A stretch of 64,000 nucleotides of DNA from Luteimonas colneyensis. GTDB taxonomy: Bacteria; Pseudomonadota; Gammaproteobacteria; Xanthomonadales; Xanthomonadaceae. Positions 1 to 8,327 of the stretch are shown here, piece after piece. Each line of letters opens with the position of its first letter. Position 1 is the stretch's first letter. The notes under the pieces were generated by a model. The model saw only the letters and a list, made by a program, of their open reading frames with translations. It was not told the origin of the DNA and searched no databases. The translations under genes and the position numbers were made by a program. The stretch covers positions 124,001-188,000 of the forward strand of contig NZ_JACSQJ010000001.1 of assembly GCF_014836665.1 (NCBI RefSeq). The letters are read 5' to 3'.

Positions 1-1
1 C

Positions 2-1198
2 AACAACGTGGTCGTCTCCCGCCGCGCGGTGGTCGAGAGCGAGCACTCGGAAGAGCGCGAGCAGCTGATGGAGAAGCTGGTCGAGGGCGCCGTGCTGAAG
101 GGCGTGGTCAAGAACCTCACCGACTACGGCGCGTTCGTCGACCTCGGCGGCATCGACGGCCTGCTGCACATCACCGACATGGCCTGGAAGCGCGTGCGCC
201 ATCCGTCCGAGGTGGTGGAAGTGGGCCAGGAGCTCGACGTCCGCGTGCTCAAGTACGACCGCGAGCGCAACCGCGTCAGCCTCGGCCTCAAGCAGCTGGG
301 CGAGGATCCGTGGGACAACATCGCCCGCCGCTACCCGTCCAACACCCGCGTGTTCGGCAAGGTCTCCAACGTCACCGACTACGGCGCGTTCGTCGAGATC
401 GAGCCGGGCGTCGAGGGCCTGGTGCACGTGTCCGAGATGGACTGGACCAACAAGAACGTCAACCCGGCCAAGGTGGTGCAGGTCGGCGACGAGCTCGAGG
501 TCATGGTGCTGGACGTGGACGAAGAGCGTCGCCGCATCTCGCTGGGCATCAAGCAGGTCACGTCCAACCCGTGGGAGACCTTCGCGGCCATCCACAAGAA
601 GGGCGACAAGGTCGAGGGCCAGATCAAGTCGATCACCGACTTCGGCATCTTCATCGGCCTGGACGGCGGCATCGACGGCCTGATCCACCTGTCCGACATG
701 AGCTGGAACACCAGCGGCGAGGACGTGGCCCGCGAGCTGAAGAAGGGTGACACCCTCGAGGCCGTGGTGCTGGCGGTGGACCCGGAGCGCGAGCGCATCA
801 GCCTCGGCGTCAAGCAGCTCGAGCAGGATCCGTTCGGCCAGTTCATGGCCAACCACCCGCGCGGCTCCAAGGTCACCGGCACCGTCAAGGAAGTCGACGC
901 CAAGGGCGCCGTGATCGAAGTGGCCGATGGCGTGGAAGGCTACGTGGCCGCCCGCGACATCGCCGACGAGCGCGTCGACGACGCCAGCCAGCACCTGAAG
1001 GTCGGTGACTCGATCGAAGCCAAGTTCATCGGCATGGATCGCAAGGGCCGCAGCCTGCAGCTGTCGATCAAGGCGAAGGACGAGGCCGAGGTGGCCGAGA
1101 CCCTGGCCGAGTACAACCGCGCGGCGGCGGAAGCCTCCAGCGGCACCACCAAGCTGGGCGCGCTGCTGCGCGAGCAGCTGGACAGCAAGTCCGAGTAA
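2..1198 (+). CDS. rpsA: 30S ribosomal protein S1 (3' part, start outside window)
   Basis: The reading frame is open at the left edge and ends at TAA 1196-1198, giving 398 residues; S1 is usually about 560, so roughly the first 160 are missing. Four S1/OB-fold repeats are visible, starting near residues 25, 110, 197 and 284 of this fragment. Each carries the family pattern of a G-x-V start, a DYGAFV or DFGIF strand, a G(V/I)xGLxH loop and an R-x-S-L-G-x-K-Q end; the last repeat is more diverged, as in other S1 proteins. They correspond to domains 3-6 of E. coli S1, which bind mRNA at the 30S subunit during initiation. The gene is followed by ihfB, a common gammaproteobacterial order. GTG at position 8 is an internal codon, not a start. 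Confidence 0.97.
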   Translation, partial: NNVVVSRRAVVESEHSEEREQLMEKLVEGAVLKGVVKNLTDYGAFVDLGGIDGLLHITDMAWKRVRHPSEVVEVGQELDVRVLKYDRERNRVSLGLKQLGEDPWDNIARRYPSNTRVFGKVSNVTDYGAFVEIEPGVEGLVHVSEMDWTNKNVNPAKVVQVGDELEVMVLDVDEERRRISLGIKQVTSNPWETFAAIHKKGDKVEGQIKSITDFGIFIGLDGGIDGLIHLSDMSWNTSGEDVARELKKGDTLEAVVLAVDPERERISLGVKQLEQDPFGQFMANHPRGSKVTGTVKEVDAKGAVIEVADGVEGYVAARDIADERVDDASQHLKVGDSIEAKFIGMDRKGRSLQLSIKAKDEAEVAETLAEYNRAAAEASSGTTKLGALLREQLDSKSE

Positions 1199-1210
1199 TA
1201 CCGCAGCATC

Positions 1211-1238
1211 CGGCGGGGGGGGGGGCGGGGGCCCGCCG
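1211..1238 (+). terminator. GC hairpin with poly-G loop after rpsA
   Basis: A 7-bp perfect stem (1211-1217 with 1232-1238) encloses a G-rich loop that includes an uninterrupted run of 11 G (1215-1225). No real T-tract follows, so it may slow transcription or act in a factor-dependent way rather than terminate efficiently. The homopolymer is also a likely length-error site in assembly, but it lies outside genes. Confidence 0.35.
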
Positions 1239-1267
1239 TTGGCTTGTACAGGGTCGCCAGGGGGCAC

Positions 1268-1570
1268 ATGACCAAGTCCGAACTCATCGAGATCCTCGCC
1301 CAGCGCCAGGGGCACCTGAAGGCCGACGACGTCGACCTCGCGGTGAAGTCTCTGCTGGAGATGATGGGTGGCGCGCTGGCCAACGGCGAGCGCATCGAAG
1401 TCCGCGGTTTCGGCAGTTTCTCCCTGCATTACCGTCCGCCCCGCACGGGCCGCAACCCCAAGACCGGCGAGGCCGTCGCGCTGCCGGGCAAGCACGTTCC
1501 CCATTTCAAGCCGGGCAAGGAGCTGCGCGAACGCGTTAGCGAGGTCATGCCCCTTCCGGCCGAAGACTGA
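1268..1570 (+). CDS. ihfB: Integration host factor subunit beta
   Basis: Encodes 100 residues, the normal length for the IHF/HU family. The N-terminus MTKSELIE and the DNA-contacting arm with [10 protein letters not shown] followed by the [14 protein letters not shown] end are diagnostic of the IHF beta subunit. IHF is a heterodimer with IhfA that bends DNA sharply by intercalating an arm proline into the minor groove; it acts as a nucleoid protein and in sigma-54 promoters and recombination. ATG 1268 is chosen over an in-frame TTG at 1244 because it matches family N-termini and has a GGGGG purine stretch about 5 bases upstream. It lies 69 bases after rpsA on the same strand. Confidence 0.96.
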   Translation: MTKSELIEILAQRQGHLKADDVDLAVKSLLEMMGGALANGERIEVRGFGSFSLHYRPPRTGRNPKTGEAVALPGKHVPHFKPGKELRERVSEVMPLPAED

Positions 1571-1625
1571 CGTCGCCGCCATCCGCGGCTGACTGCGTGG
1601 CCCGGGCCGGCTAAGCTAGCCGCCC

Positions 1626-1874
1626 ATGCGCCCGATCCGCATCCTCATCGGCATGCTGTGCCTGGCCACAGGCGTCGCGGTCGGTGCACTCAATCCACAG
1701 GTGGTCGAACTCGACCTCGGCTTGGCCGTGTTCCATCCGACGCTCGGCCTCGCGCTGCTTGCCACGCTGCTGTTGGGCGCGCTAGCCGGCGGACTGGCGA
1801 CGATGGCGTCGATCGTGCTGCCGCTGCGCCGGCGCGCCCGGACGCCCACCCCCAACGCATTGGACGCCGACTGA
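1626..1874 (+). CDS. lapA: LapA domain (DUF1049) membrane protein
   Basis: An 82-residue protein with two hydrophobic segments (about residues 5-22 and 37-65) and a basic C-terminus, matching the lipopolysaccharide assembly protein A (DUF1049/YciS) family. LapA is an inner-membrane partner of LapB in control of LPS synthesis through LpxC turnover in E. coli. The TGA stop (1872-1874) overlaps the lapB ATG by one base, so the two are translationally coupled. The assignment rests on size, topology and the conserved position before lapB. Confidence 0.85.
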   Translation: MRPIRILIGMLCLATGVAVGALNPQVVELDLGLAVFHPTLGLALLATLLLGALAGGLATMASIVLPLRRRARTPTPNALDAD

Positions 1875-3052
1875 TGGCTTTCGTCACCGAGTGGTTCTGG
1901 TTCTTCCTGCTGCTGCCGATCGCGGCGCTCTCGGGCTGGGTGATCGGCCGCCGCGGCGGCGAGCGCCACAGCGACAGCCAGGTCAGCAAGCTGTCCACCA
2001 CCTATTTCCGCGGCCTCAACTACCTGCTCAGCGAGGAGCCGGACAAGGCCATCGAGCTGTTCCTGCACATCGCCGAACTCGACAAGGACACCTTCGAGAC
2101 CCAGATCGCGCTCGGGCACCTGTTCCGCCGCCGCGGCGAAGTCGACCGCGCGATCCGCCTGCACCAGGGCCTGGTCCAGCGTCCGGACCTCAGCGATCCG
2201 CAGAAGGTGCAGGCCCTGCTGGCGCTGGGCGAGGACTACATGCGTTCGGGCCTGCTCGACCGTGCCGAGACCGTGTTCACCGAGCTCGCCGCGCTCGACC
2301 AGCGTGCGCCGCAGGCGCTCAGGCACCTGATCGGCATCTACCAGGCCGAGCGCGACTGGCCCAAGGCAATCGAGAACGCGACCCGCTACGAAGAAGTGAC
2401 CGGCGAACCCATGGGCAAGCTGATTGGCCAGTTCGAGTGCGAGCTCGCCGAGCGCCTGCGCGCCGCCGGTGACCGCGAGGGTGCGCAGGCGGCGGTGGCG
2501 CGCGCCTATGCCGCGGACTCCAGTTCGGTGCGCGCCGGCATGCTCGAGGGCCGTCTGGAGCTGGACGCCGGCAACGACGCCGCGGCGATCCGCGCTTATG
2601 AGCGCGCCGCCCGGCACGACCCCGACTTCCTTCCGGAAATCCTGCCGCCGCTGCGCTTGGCCTACGACCGCGTCGGCGACCTGCCCGGCGCGCGCGCCTT
2701 CCTCACCGAGATGAGCGAGCACTACCGCGGGGTGGCGCCGGTGCTGGCGCTGACGCATCTGGTCGAAGCGGAGGAGGGCGTGCCCGCGGCACGCCGTTTC
2801 CTCGCCCAGCAGCTCAAGGACCGGCCCTCGGTGCGCGGCGAGGCAGCGCTGATCGAGCTCACCCTGGCCGAAGGCGGGAACGAGGCGGCCACCCTGCAGG
2901 AACTCCGGCACATCACCGACCAGCTGCTGGTGCGCAATCCTGCGTACCGCTGCAACCGCTGCGGGTTCGGCGCGCGCAGCCACCATTGGCAGTGCCCGTC
3001 CTGCAAGGAGTGGGGCAGCATCAAGCCGCTGCTCAACTACGCCGTGGTCTGA
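1874..3052 (+). CDS. lapB: LPS assembly protein B (TPR, rubredoxin-type zinc domain)
   Basis: Encodes 392 residues, close to the E. coli YciM/LapB length of 389. An N-terminal membrane anchor (about 7-25) is followed by tandem TPR repeats from about residue 45 to 340. The C-terminus holds a rubredoxin-like metal site with two CxxC pairs (YRCNRCGF and CPSCKEWG) that in E. coli tethers to the TPR domain and is essential. LapB works with FtsH to regulate LpxC and coordinates LPS assembly at the inner membrane. It overlaps lapA by one base and is followed 5 bases later by the polysaccharide cluster, which fits an envelope-assembly operon. Confidence 0.95.
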   Translation: MAFVTEWFWFFLLLPIAALSGWVIGRRGGERHSDSQVSKLSTTYFRGLNYLLSEEPDKAIELFLHIAELDKDTFETQIALGHLFRRRGEVDRAIRLHQGLVQRPDLSDPQKVQALLALGEDYMRSGLLDRAETVFTELAALDQRAPQALRHLIGIYQAERDWPKAIENATRYEEVTGEPMGKLIGQFECELAERLRAAGDREGAQAAVARAYAADSSSVRAGMLEGRLELDAGNDAAAIRAYERAARHDPDFLPEILPPLRLAYDRVGDLPGARAFLTEMSEHYRGVAPVLALTHLVEAEEGVPAARRFLAQQLKDRPSVRGEAALIELTLAEGGNEAATLQELRHITDQLLVRNPAYRCNRCGFGARSHHWQCPSCKEWGSIKPLLNYAVV

Positions 3053-3057
3053 GAGGA

Positions 3058-4116
3058 GTGGATCGCCTGGACTGGATCCACGCGCTGCCATGGCTGGCCG
3101 CAGCGGCGGCCCTCGGCGCCGCCGGAGCCTGGCTGGCACGCGCGCACGCGCTGCGCCACGGGCTGCTCGACCTGCCCGGGGAGCGGCGCAGCCACCAGGT
3201 CCCCACGCCGCGTGGCGGGGGCATCGGCATCGCCGTGGCCTGGGTCCTGGCCTGCGTGCTGTCCGGGGGGGCGGGCTGGATGCCGCGGGAACTGGCCCTG
3301 GCGGCGGGCTGCGGCAGCCTGCTGGTGGCGGTGGCGGGTTACATCGACGACCACCGCCCGCTGTCGGCCTGGTGGCGGCTGCTCGCGCACGTCGTGGCCG
3401 GCCTGGTGCTCGCCGCGGGTGTGTCCTTCGCCGGCGGAGCGGCGTGGCTGGCGCTGCTGGCCTTCGTGGCCGTGCCGGTCATGGTCAACGTCTGGAACTT
3501 CATGGATGGCATCGACGGGATCGCGACCAGCCAGGCCGCGCTGGCCGCGCTGGGGATCGCCGCGCTGGGCATCGCGTCGCATGGGGAGGAAGGGGTGCGG
3601 GCGGCGCTTCCCGCGCTGCTGCTGTCCGCCGCCTGCCTCGGGTTCCTGCCGTCCAACTTCCCGAGGGCGCGGATCTTCCTGGGCGACGTCGGCAGCGGAA
3701 CCCTCGGTATCGCGCTGGCGGTCCTGGTGGTCCTGCTGCTGTCCGATGCGGCGCCGGGGCAGGGAGCGGGGCTGCTCGTCCTCGCGTGCCTGCCGCTCTC
3801 GGCCTTCCTGATTGACGCGACCTTGACGCTCGGCTGGCGCATCGTCAGTCGCGAACAGTGGTGGACGGCCCACGTCGGCCATGCCTACCAGCGCCTGGCG
3901 AGGCGCACGGGTTCGCATGTTCCGGTGGCATTCGCGTACGCCGGATGGACGGCCGTCGCCGTTCTGGCGGCGCTCGCTGCCTCAGGGAGCGGCTTCATCG
4001 TTAAACTGGCGGTCTGTGCGGGCTTCATTGCCGCTGGAATCCTGGTATGGCGCGCCTCCACCGGTACGGATGCACGAACGCATGAGGAGACGCCCGACGA
4101 TGACCAGCCTGAGTGA
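3058..4116 (+). CDS. MraY/WecA-family sugar-phosphate: undecaprenyl-phosphate transferase
   Basis: A polytopic membrane protein of about 352 residues in the glycosyltransferase 4 (WecA/WbpL) family. The catalytic signatures are present in order: a DD pair in the YIDDHRPLS loop, the N-x-x-N-F-M-DGIDG motif, the FLGDVGSG loop and a C-terminal HVGHAYQR loop. Such enzymes start O-antigen or exopolysaccharide repeat synthesis by moving a HexNAc-1-phosphate from UDP to undecaprenyl phosphate on the cytoplasmic face. The frame has no internal ATG near the N-terminus, so GTG 3058 is chosen; the purine stretch GAGAGGA lies almost against it, making the exact start uncertain. It overlaps the next gene by 17 bases. 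The donor sugar cannot be told from sequence. Confidence 0.88.
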   Translation: MDRLDWIHALPWLAAAAALGAAGAWLARAHALRHGLLDLPGERRSHQVPTPRGGGIGIAVAWVLACVLSGGAGWMPRELALAAGCGSLLVAVAGYIDDHRPLSAWWRLLAHVVAGLVLAAGVSFAGGAAWLALLAFVAVPVMVNVWNFMDGIDGIATSQAALAALGIAALGIASHGEEGVRAALPALLLSAACLGFLPSNFPRARIFLGDVGSGTLGIALAVLVVLLLSDAAPGQGAGLLVLACLPLSAFLIDATLTLGWRIVSREQWWTAHVGHAYQRLARRTGSHVPVAFAYAGWTAVAVLAALAASGSGFIVKLAVCAGFIAAGILVWRASTGTDARTHEETPDDDQPE

Positions 4117-6010
4117 CCGGATCCGGAACGGCCTGCCGCGGCTGTCGGTGGTCGCGCACGACCTGGCCATGGTCTGGCTCACCTGGGCCGGTCTCAACCA
4201 TTTCCGCCAGTCGGCCATCGACCAGGTCGCTGCCGCGCCGCTGCTGTCGCCGGAGATGCTGCTGATCCTGATCGTTCAGGGCCTCATCTTCTGGCAGGTC
4301 GGCCTTTATCGCGGCGTGTGGCGGTTCGCGAGCATCCCCGACCTGGTCAACATCGTGAAGGCGAGCCTGTTCGGCCTGCTGGCGATCCTGCCGCTGCTGT
4401 TCTTCGTCTTCGACCGCGCGGGCCAGGTGCCGCGCACGGTCATGCTGGCCTATCCGGTCGTGCTGTCGGCGCTGCTGGGCATGCCACGACTGCTGTACCG
4501 CGCATGGAAGGACCACGGCAACGAGCGCACCGACAAGGCGGCGCTGCGGGTGCTGATCCTCGGCGCGGGGCAGGCGGGCGAGGCGCTGGTGCGCGACCTG
4601 CGCCGCGTGGGAGCCTATCAGCCCGTGGGCTTTCTCGACGACGCGGCGAGGCTCCGCGGAAGCCACGTGCAGGGACTTCCGGTGCTGGGCAGGATCGACG
4701 ACGTGGGCCAGATCGCGCCGGAGACCGCTGCGCGCCTGCTGGTGATCGCGATGCCGTCGCTGGACGCGACCGCCATGCGCCGGGTGGTTGCCGCCTGCGA
4801 ACGAACGGGCCTGCCGTTCCGCACCGTTCCGCGGCTCAACGACCTGCTCGAGGGGCGGTCGCTGCCGGGTGAGCTGAAGGAAGTCGCGATCGAGGACCTG
4901 CTCGGCCGAAAGCCGGTCACGCCGGACTGGAAGGCCATCCGCGGCTGGCTCGGAGGCCGCAGCGTGCTGGTCACCGGCGCTGGTGGCTCGATCGGAGCCG
5001 AACTCTGCCGTCAGTGCGCGCGCCACGGCGCCCGCCAGATCACGCTGATCGAGATCGACGAACTGGCGCTGCTGACCGTTCAGAACGAGCTGCGCCGGGA
5101 CTTCCCCCAGATCGAGTGCCTGCCCGTGCTGGGCGACTGCGGCGATCCGGCGGTGATCCGCCACGCACTGTCGCTGTCGCAGCCGGAGGCGGTCTTCCAC
5201 GCCGCCGCGTACAAGCAGGTGCCGGTGCTGGAATCGCAGCTCCGCGAAGCCGTGCGCAACAACGTGCTGGCCACGGCGACAGTGGCGCACGAGGCGCAGG
5301 CGGCCGGGGTCGGCACCTTCGTGCTGATTTCCACCGACAAGGCGGTGGACCCGGTCAACGTGCTGGGCGCCAGCAAGCGCCTGGCGGAAATGGTCTGCCA
5401 GGCGATGAACAGCCTTGACGGCACGCGCTTCGTGACGGTGCGCTTCGGCAACGTGCTCGACTCGGCCGGCAGCGTGGTGCCGCTGTTCCGTGCGCAGATC
5501 CGCAGCGGCGGGCCGGTGACGGTGACCGATCCGGAGGTCACGCGCTACTTCATGACCATCCCCGAGGCCTGCCAGCTGATCCTGCAGGCCGTGGCGATCG
5601 GGTCGAGGCAGGCGGTGTATACCCTCGACATGGGCGAGCCGGTGTCGATCCGCCTGCTGGCCGAGCAGATGATCACGCTCGCCGGCAAGCAGCCCGGCCG
5701 CGACATCGCGATCGTCTACACGGGCCTGCGTCCGGGCGAAAAGCTGCACGAGACGCTGTTCCACGCCGACGAGCGCTACCGGCCCACGGCGCATCCCAAG
5801 ATCCTGCAGGCGGAAGCGCGCGTCGTGTCTTCGGAGCGGATCGGCCCGGCCATGTCGCGCCTGCGCGACGCGGTCGCCAGCTACGATCTCGAGGCCCTTG
5901 ACCAGGCCCTGCGCGAGGCGGTTCCGGAGTTCGCGCCCCTGGTCCACGATGAAGAGCCCGCGGCCGCGACGGTGGTCGCCTTTCCCGCAAGGAACGCAAG
6001 ACGCACATGA
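4100..6010 (+). CDS. CapD/WbpM-type nucleoside-diphosphate sugar epimerase/dehydratase
   Basis: Encodes 636 residues with the WbpM/CapD architecture: four N-terminal transmembrane segments (to about residue 125), a first Rossmann fold (VLILGAGQAGEA, near 148) and a second catalytic SDR domain starting at VLVTGAGGSIGAE near 289. The catalytic stretch STDKAVDPVNVLGASK keeps the Lys but has Leu where WbpM-type enzymes carry Met (the Tyr position of ordinary SDRs). Members are membrane-bound UDP-GlcNAc C4,6-dehydratases or C4-epimerases that supply rare amino sugars for surface glycans. ATG 4100 follows a GAGGAGA ribosome site by 9 bases and lies inside the preceding gene. It overlaps galU by 4 bases (ATGA). 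Confidence 0.9.
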   Translation: MTSLSDRIRNGLPRLSVVAHDLAMVWLTWAGLNHFRQSAIDQVAAAPLLSPEMLLILIVQGLIFWQVGLYRGVWRFASIPDLVNIVKASLFGLLAILPLLFFVFDRAGQVPRTVMLAYPVVLSALLGMPRLLYRAWKDHGNERTDKAALRVLILGAGQAGEALVRDLRRVGAYQPVGFLDDAARLRGSHVQGLPVLGRIDDVGQIAPETAARLLVIAMPSLDATAMRRVVAACERTGLPFRTVPRLNDLLEGRSLPGELKEVAIEDLLGRKPVTPDWKAIRGWLGGRSVLVTGAGGSIGAELCRQCARHGARQITLIEIDELALLTVQNELRRDFPQIECLPVLGDCGDPAVIRHALSLSQPEAVFHAAAYKQVPVLESQLREAVRNNVLATATVAHEAQAAGVGTFVLISTDKAVDPVNVLGASKRLAEMVCQAMNSLDGTRFVTVRFGNVLDSAGSVVPLFRAQIRSGGPVTVTDPEVTRYFMTIPEACQLILQAVAIGSRQAVYTLDMGEPVSIRLLAEQMITLAGKQPGRDIAIVYTGLRPGEKLHETLFHADERYRPTAHPKILQAEARVVSSERIGPAMSRLRDAVASYDLEALDQALREAVPEFAPLVHDEEPAAATVVAFPARNARRT

Positions 6011-6903
6011 CCCGACGCATCCGCAAGGCGGTTTTTCCCGTGGCCGGCCTCGGCACCCGGTTCCTCCCGGCCACCAAGACGGTTCCCAAGGAAATGTTGC
6101 CGATCGTCGATCGGCCCCTGATCCAGTATGCGGTCGACGAAGCGGTCGAGGCCGGATGCGACACCATGGTGTTCGTCACCAACCGCTACAAGCACGCGGT
6201 CGCGGACTACTTCGACAAGGCCTATGAGCTGGAGCAGAAGCTCGAGCGCGCCGGCAAGACGACGCAGTTGGAGCTGGTGCGCAACGTATTGCCAAAGGGC
6301 GTGCGCGCGGTGTTCGTCACGCAGGCCGAGGCCCTGGGGCTTGGGCATGCCGTGCTCTGCGCCAGGCCGGTGGTCGGCGACGAGCCCTTCGCGGTCATCC
6401 TCCCCGACGACCTGATCTGGAACCGCGGTCCGGGCGCGCTCGCCCAGATGGCCGACGTGGCCGAAGCCAGCGGATCGAGCGTCATCGCGACCCAGTCGGT
6501 GCCGGCGGAGCAGGTGTCCAGCTACGGGATCGTGGCGACGGATGAATTCAGCAACCGGCGCGGCCGGATCACGGCCATCGTGGAGAAGCCCAGGCCTGCC
6601 GACGCGCCCAGCGACCTGGCCGTGGTCGGGCGCTACGTGCTGTCACCGCGGATCTTCGACCTGCTGGAGGCCACCCGCCCGGGCGCGGGCGGCGAGATCC
6701 AGCTCACCGACGCCATTTCGGCCCTCCTGGCGGAGGAGAGCGTGCTGGCCTATCACTTCCAGGGCACCCGCTTCGACTGCGGGACGCATATCGGCCTCAT
6801 CGAGGCCACCATCCGCCATGCGCTGGACCATGAAAAACTCAGCGAGGCCGCCCAGGGCTTCATGCGGGAGGCGCTGGTCGAGCTGGGGGTCGTCGACTCC
6901 TGA
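6007..6903 (+). CDS. galU: UTP-glucose-1-phosphate uridylyltransferase
   Basis: Encodes 298 residues, typical for bacterial GalU. The nucleotide-binding N-terminus (VFPVAGLGTRFLPATK followed by PKEMLPIVDRPLIQYAVDEA) and the later EAxALGLGHAVLCA and VEKP motifs are all present. The enzyme makes UDP-glucose from UTP and glucose-1-phosphate in the cytoplasm, the precursor for LPS core, exopolysaccharide and other glycans. The ATGA overlap with the CapD-type gene shows co-translation, so it is the last gene of the surface-polysaccharide operon. In xanthomonads galU is needed for normal envelope polysaccharides. Confidence 0.96.
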   Translation: MTRRIRKAVFPVAGLGTRFLPATKTVPKEMLPIVDRPLIQYAVDEAVEAGCDTMVFVTNRYKHAVADYFDKAYELEQKLERAGKTTQLELVRNVLPKGVRAVFVTQAEALGLGHAVLCARPVVGDEPFAVILPDDLIWNRGPGALAQMADVAEASGSSVIATQSVPAEQVSSYGIVATDEFSNRRGRITAIVEKPRPADAPSDLAVVGRYVLSPRIFDLLEATRPGAGGEIQLTDAISALLAEESVLAYHFQGTRFDCGTHIGLIEATIRHALDHEKLSEAAQGFMREALVELGVVDS

Positions 6904-6920
6904 TGACTGCGGGAAGCCGG

Positions 6921-6950
6921 GTGACATCTTGCGGAAGGCAGGGTTATATT
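6921..6950 (+). promoter_or_regulatory. Candidate sigma-70 promoter for the 7022 gene
   Basis: GTGACA (6921-6926) and TATATT (6945-6950) are 18 bases apart in a locally AT-richer gap after galU, about 70 bases before the next start codon. Match to consensus is 5/6 and 5/6. It implies the exported protein is transcribed separately from galU. Confidence 0.5.
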
Positions 6951-7021
6951 CAAGCGGTCAGGAGTGGGGTGAGAGGCCTCATGATCGCTTGACAGCACAT
7001 CAACCAGGGAGAGACCGCTTC

Positions 7022-7537
7022 ATGAAGCTTGCAACAACCTTCGCGGGCCTGACGCTCGCCATTGCCGCCGCCTACAGTGCGCCGGCCATCTCGCAGACCA
7101 TCCATGCGAATGCCGCACAGCCTGCTGCCCGGTGCCAGGGCGCACTGCCAAACTTCGAAGTCGGCCTGCGGAAGCGGCCGCTCGCCGTGCAGAACGTCGG
7201 CACCGCGCCGATGTTCGTGACCTGCGGCTTCGAGTTCGATGCCGGCGCGGCGATCGAAAACTCGGCCCTCCTGGTCGACACCTACTTCACCAACACGACC
7301 TCGGAGCCGGCCACCGTGACCTGCACCGCCGTTGGTGGCTGGGAAGGTGGTGATACCGAGAACATCAGCCTGAGCGTGGAGATCCCGGCGGGCGGTGGTG
7401 GCGAGGACGGCAACATCTTCGTCGCGGACACCGATTTCGAAACGGGTGCCATGGCGTCCGGCCTGGTGGCGTTCAGCTGCCGCCTGCCCGGCGGCGTCGG
7501 CATCAACGACACCTACGTGTACTGGGCGACCGAGTAA
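7022..7537 (+). CDS. Exported protein of unknown function
   Basis: A 171-residue protein with a clear Sec signal peptide (MKLATTFAGLTLAIAAAYSA, cleavage likely near PAISQ). The mature part is acidic and glycine-rich, with cysteines near residues 38, 61, 95 and 147 that could form two disulfides. The phrase VTCTAVGGWEGG and the ending NDTYVYWATE suggest a small beta-sandwich. I do not recognise a named family. ATG 7022 is preceded by a GGGAGAG ribosome site and the signal peptide begins exactly there. The gene has its own candidate promoter and a strong terminator, so it is monocistronic. A cell-surface or secreted role is inference only. Confidence 0.75.
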   Translation: MKLATTFAGLTLAIAAAYSAPAISQTIHANAAQPAARCQGALPNFEVGLRKRPLAVQNVGTAPMFVTCGFEFDAGAAIENSALLVDTYFTNTTSEPATVTCTAVGGWEGGDTENISLSVEIPAGGGGEDGNIFVADTDFETGAMASGLVAFSCRLPGGVGINDTYVYWATE

Positions 7538-7564
7538 GCTTCGCCAGCACGAAGCGAGCAGAGG

Positions 7565-7594
7565 AGGGGTGCCGGGCAACCGGCACCCCTTTTT
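7565..7594 (+). terminator. Strong intrinsic terminator
   Basis: An 11-bp perfect stem (7565-7575 with 7580-7590) closes on a GCAA tetraloop and runs into a T stretch (7590-7594). It ends the transcript of the exported protein at 7022-7537. Confidence 0.92.
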
Positions 7595-7650
7595 CCTGCG
7601 CGCGCGATCGCACACACTGCACCCTTTGCAGCAGCAGGCTCGACGCATTC

Positions 7651-8250
7651 ATGAAACCAGGCAACAGGCTTCCCCTCATCGCCGCCGCCGCCATCGTCGT
7701 GGCGGTCGTGGCCGGTACGTTCTTCCTGCGGGGAGGGCGCACGCCCCCCGCAGCTGTTCCCGATGCCGTCGTGGCCACGCAGGATTCCGCGCCGTCGCCT
7801 GTGGTCGCCTCGCCGGCGGCCGCGCGCCCCGCGCCGGCAGGCGCGGGCAGGCCCGCCACCAACGAGGCCATGATCGAGCAGCTCGACCAGCGCGCGCGCA
7901 GGCGCGAAGAGCACCTGGCGCGGACCGCGGCGCTCAAGGAGCAATCCGCGCAGCGGTATGCCAGCGAGCAGGTGGATCCGGCCTGGGCGCCGGGGAAGAT
8001 CACCGAGCTGAACGGCATCGCGGCCGACCCGGCTTTCGAGGTCGCCGGGGCGCAACCCAGCAACCTCAGCATCGACTGTCGCAGCAGCATGTGCCGCATC
8101 GACGGCCAGTTCGAAGACGCCGGCAAGGCCGAGGACTGGATCCTGCTCTACACCGCGAGCGTCGGGAGCGCGATGCCGAGCTCCGTCGTTTCGCGTATCC
8201 GCAATCCGGACGGCACGATGCGGGTCGAGATCTACGGCCGCGGCCGCTGA
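7651..8250 (+). CDS. Membrane-anchored periplasmic protein of unknown function
   Basis: Encodes 199 residues: a single N-terminal transmembrane anchor (about 8-26), an Ala/Pro-rich linker to residue 70, a charged helical stretch (about 72-110) and a C-terminal domain with the motif LSIDCRSSMCRIDGQF. The two cysteines separated by four residues likely form a disulfide in the periplasm. Proteins of this layout with a DCRxxxC motif are seen in xanthomonads, but I know of no assigned function. No clear ribosome site precedes ATG 7651. It is converging on the fadA gene, with a hairpin between them. Confidence 0.7.
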   Translation: MKPGNRLPLIAAAAIVVAVVAGTFFLRGGRTPPAAVPDAVVATQDSAPSPVVASPAAARPAPAGAGRPATNEAMIEQLDQRARRREEHLARTAALKEQSAQRYASEQVDPAWAPGKITELNGIAADPAFEVAGAQPSNLSIDCRSSMCRIDGQFEDAGKAEDWILLYTASVGSAMPSSVVSRIRNPDGTMRVEIYGRGR

Positions 8251-8290
8251 CTGGTTCCGGCCTCCGCCGGATCCAACGTGCCGCTACGGA

Positions 8291-8317
8291 AGAAGGGACG
8301 CCAGGGGCGTCCCTTCT
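8291..8317. terminator. Hairpin between convergent genes
   Basis: A 12-bp perfect inverted repeat (8291-8302 with 8306-8317) with a 3-base loop lies between the 7651 gene and the 3' end of fadA. Neither side has a proper T-tract, so it is only a plausible transcript end or RNA-stabilising structure for the two converging transcripts. Confidence 0.45.
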
Positions 8318-8327
8318 CCATCCAGGA

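Noticed and set aside
1215-1225. Run of 11 G as a functional switch
   Set aside because: It is intergenic, not in a promoter spacer or a reading frame, so phase variation has no obvious target; it is kept only as part of a hairpin loop.
4025-5947. 640-codon reverse frame
   Set aside because: Antisense to the CapD/WbpM-type gene, with no start signal or recognisable domain.
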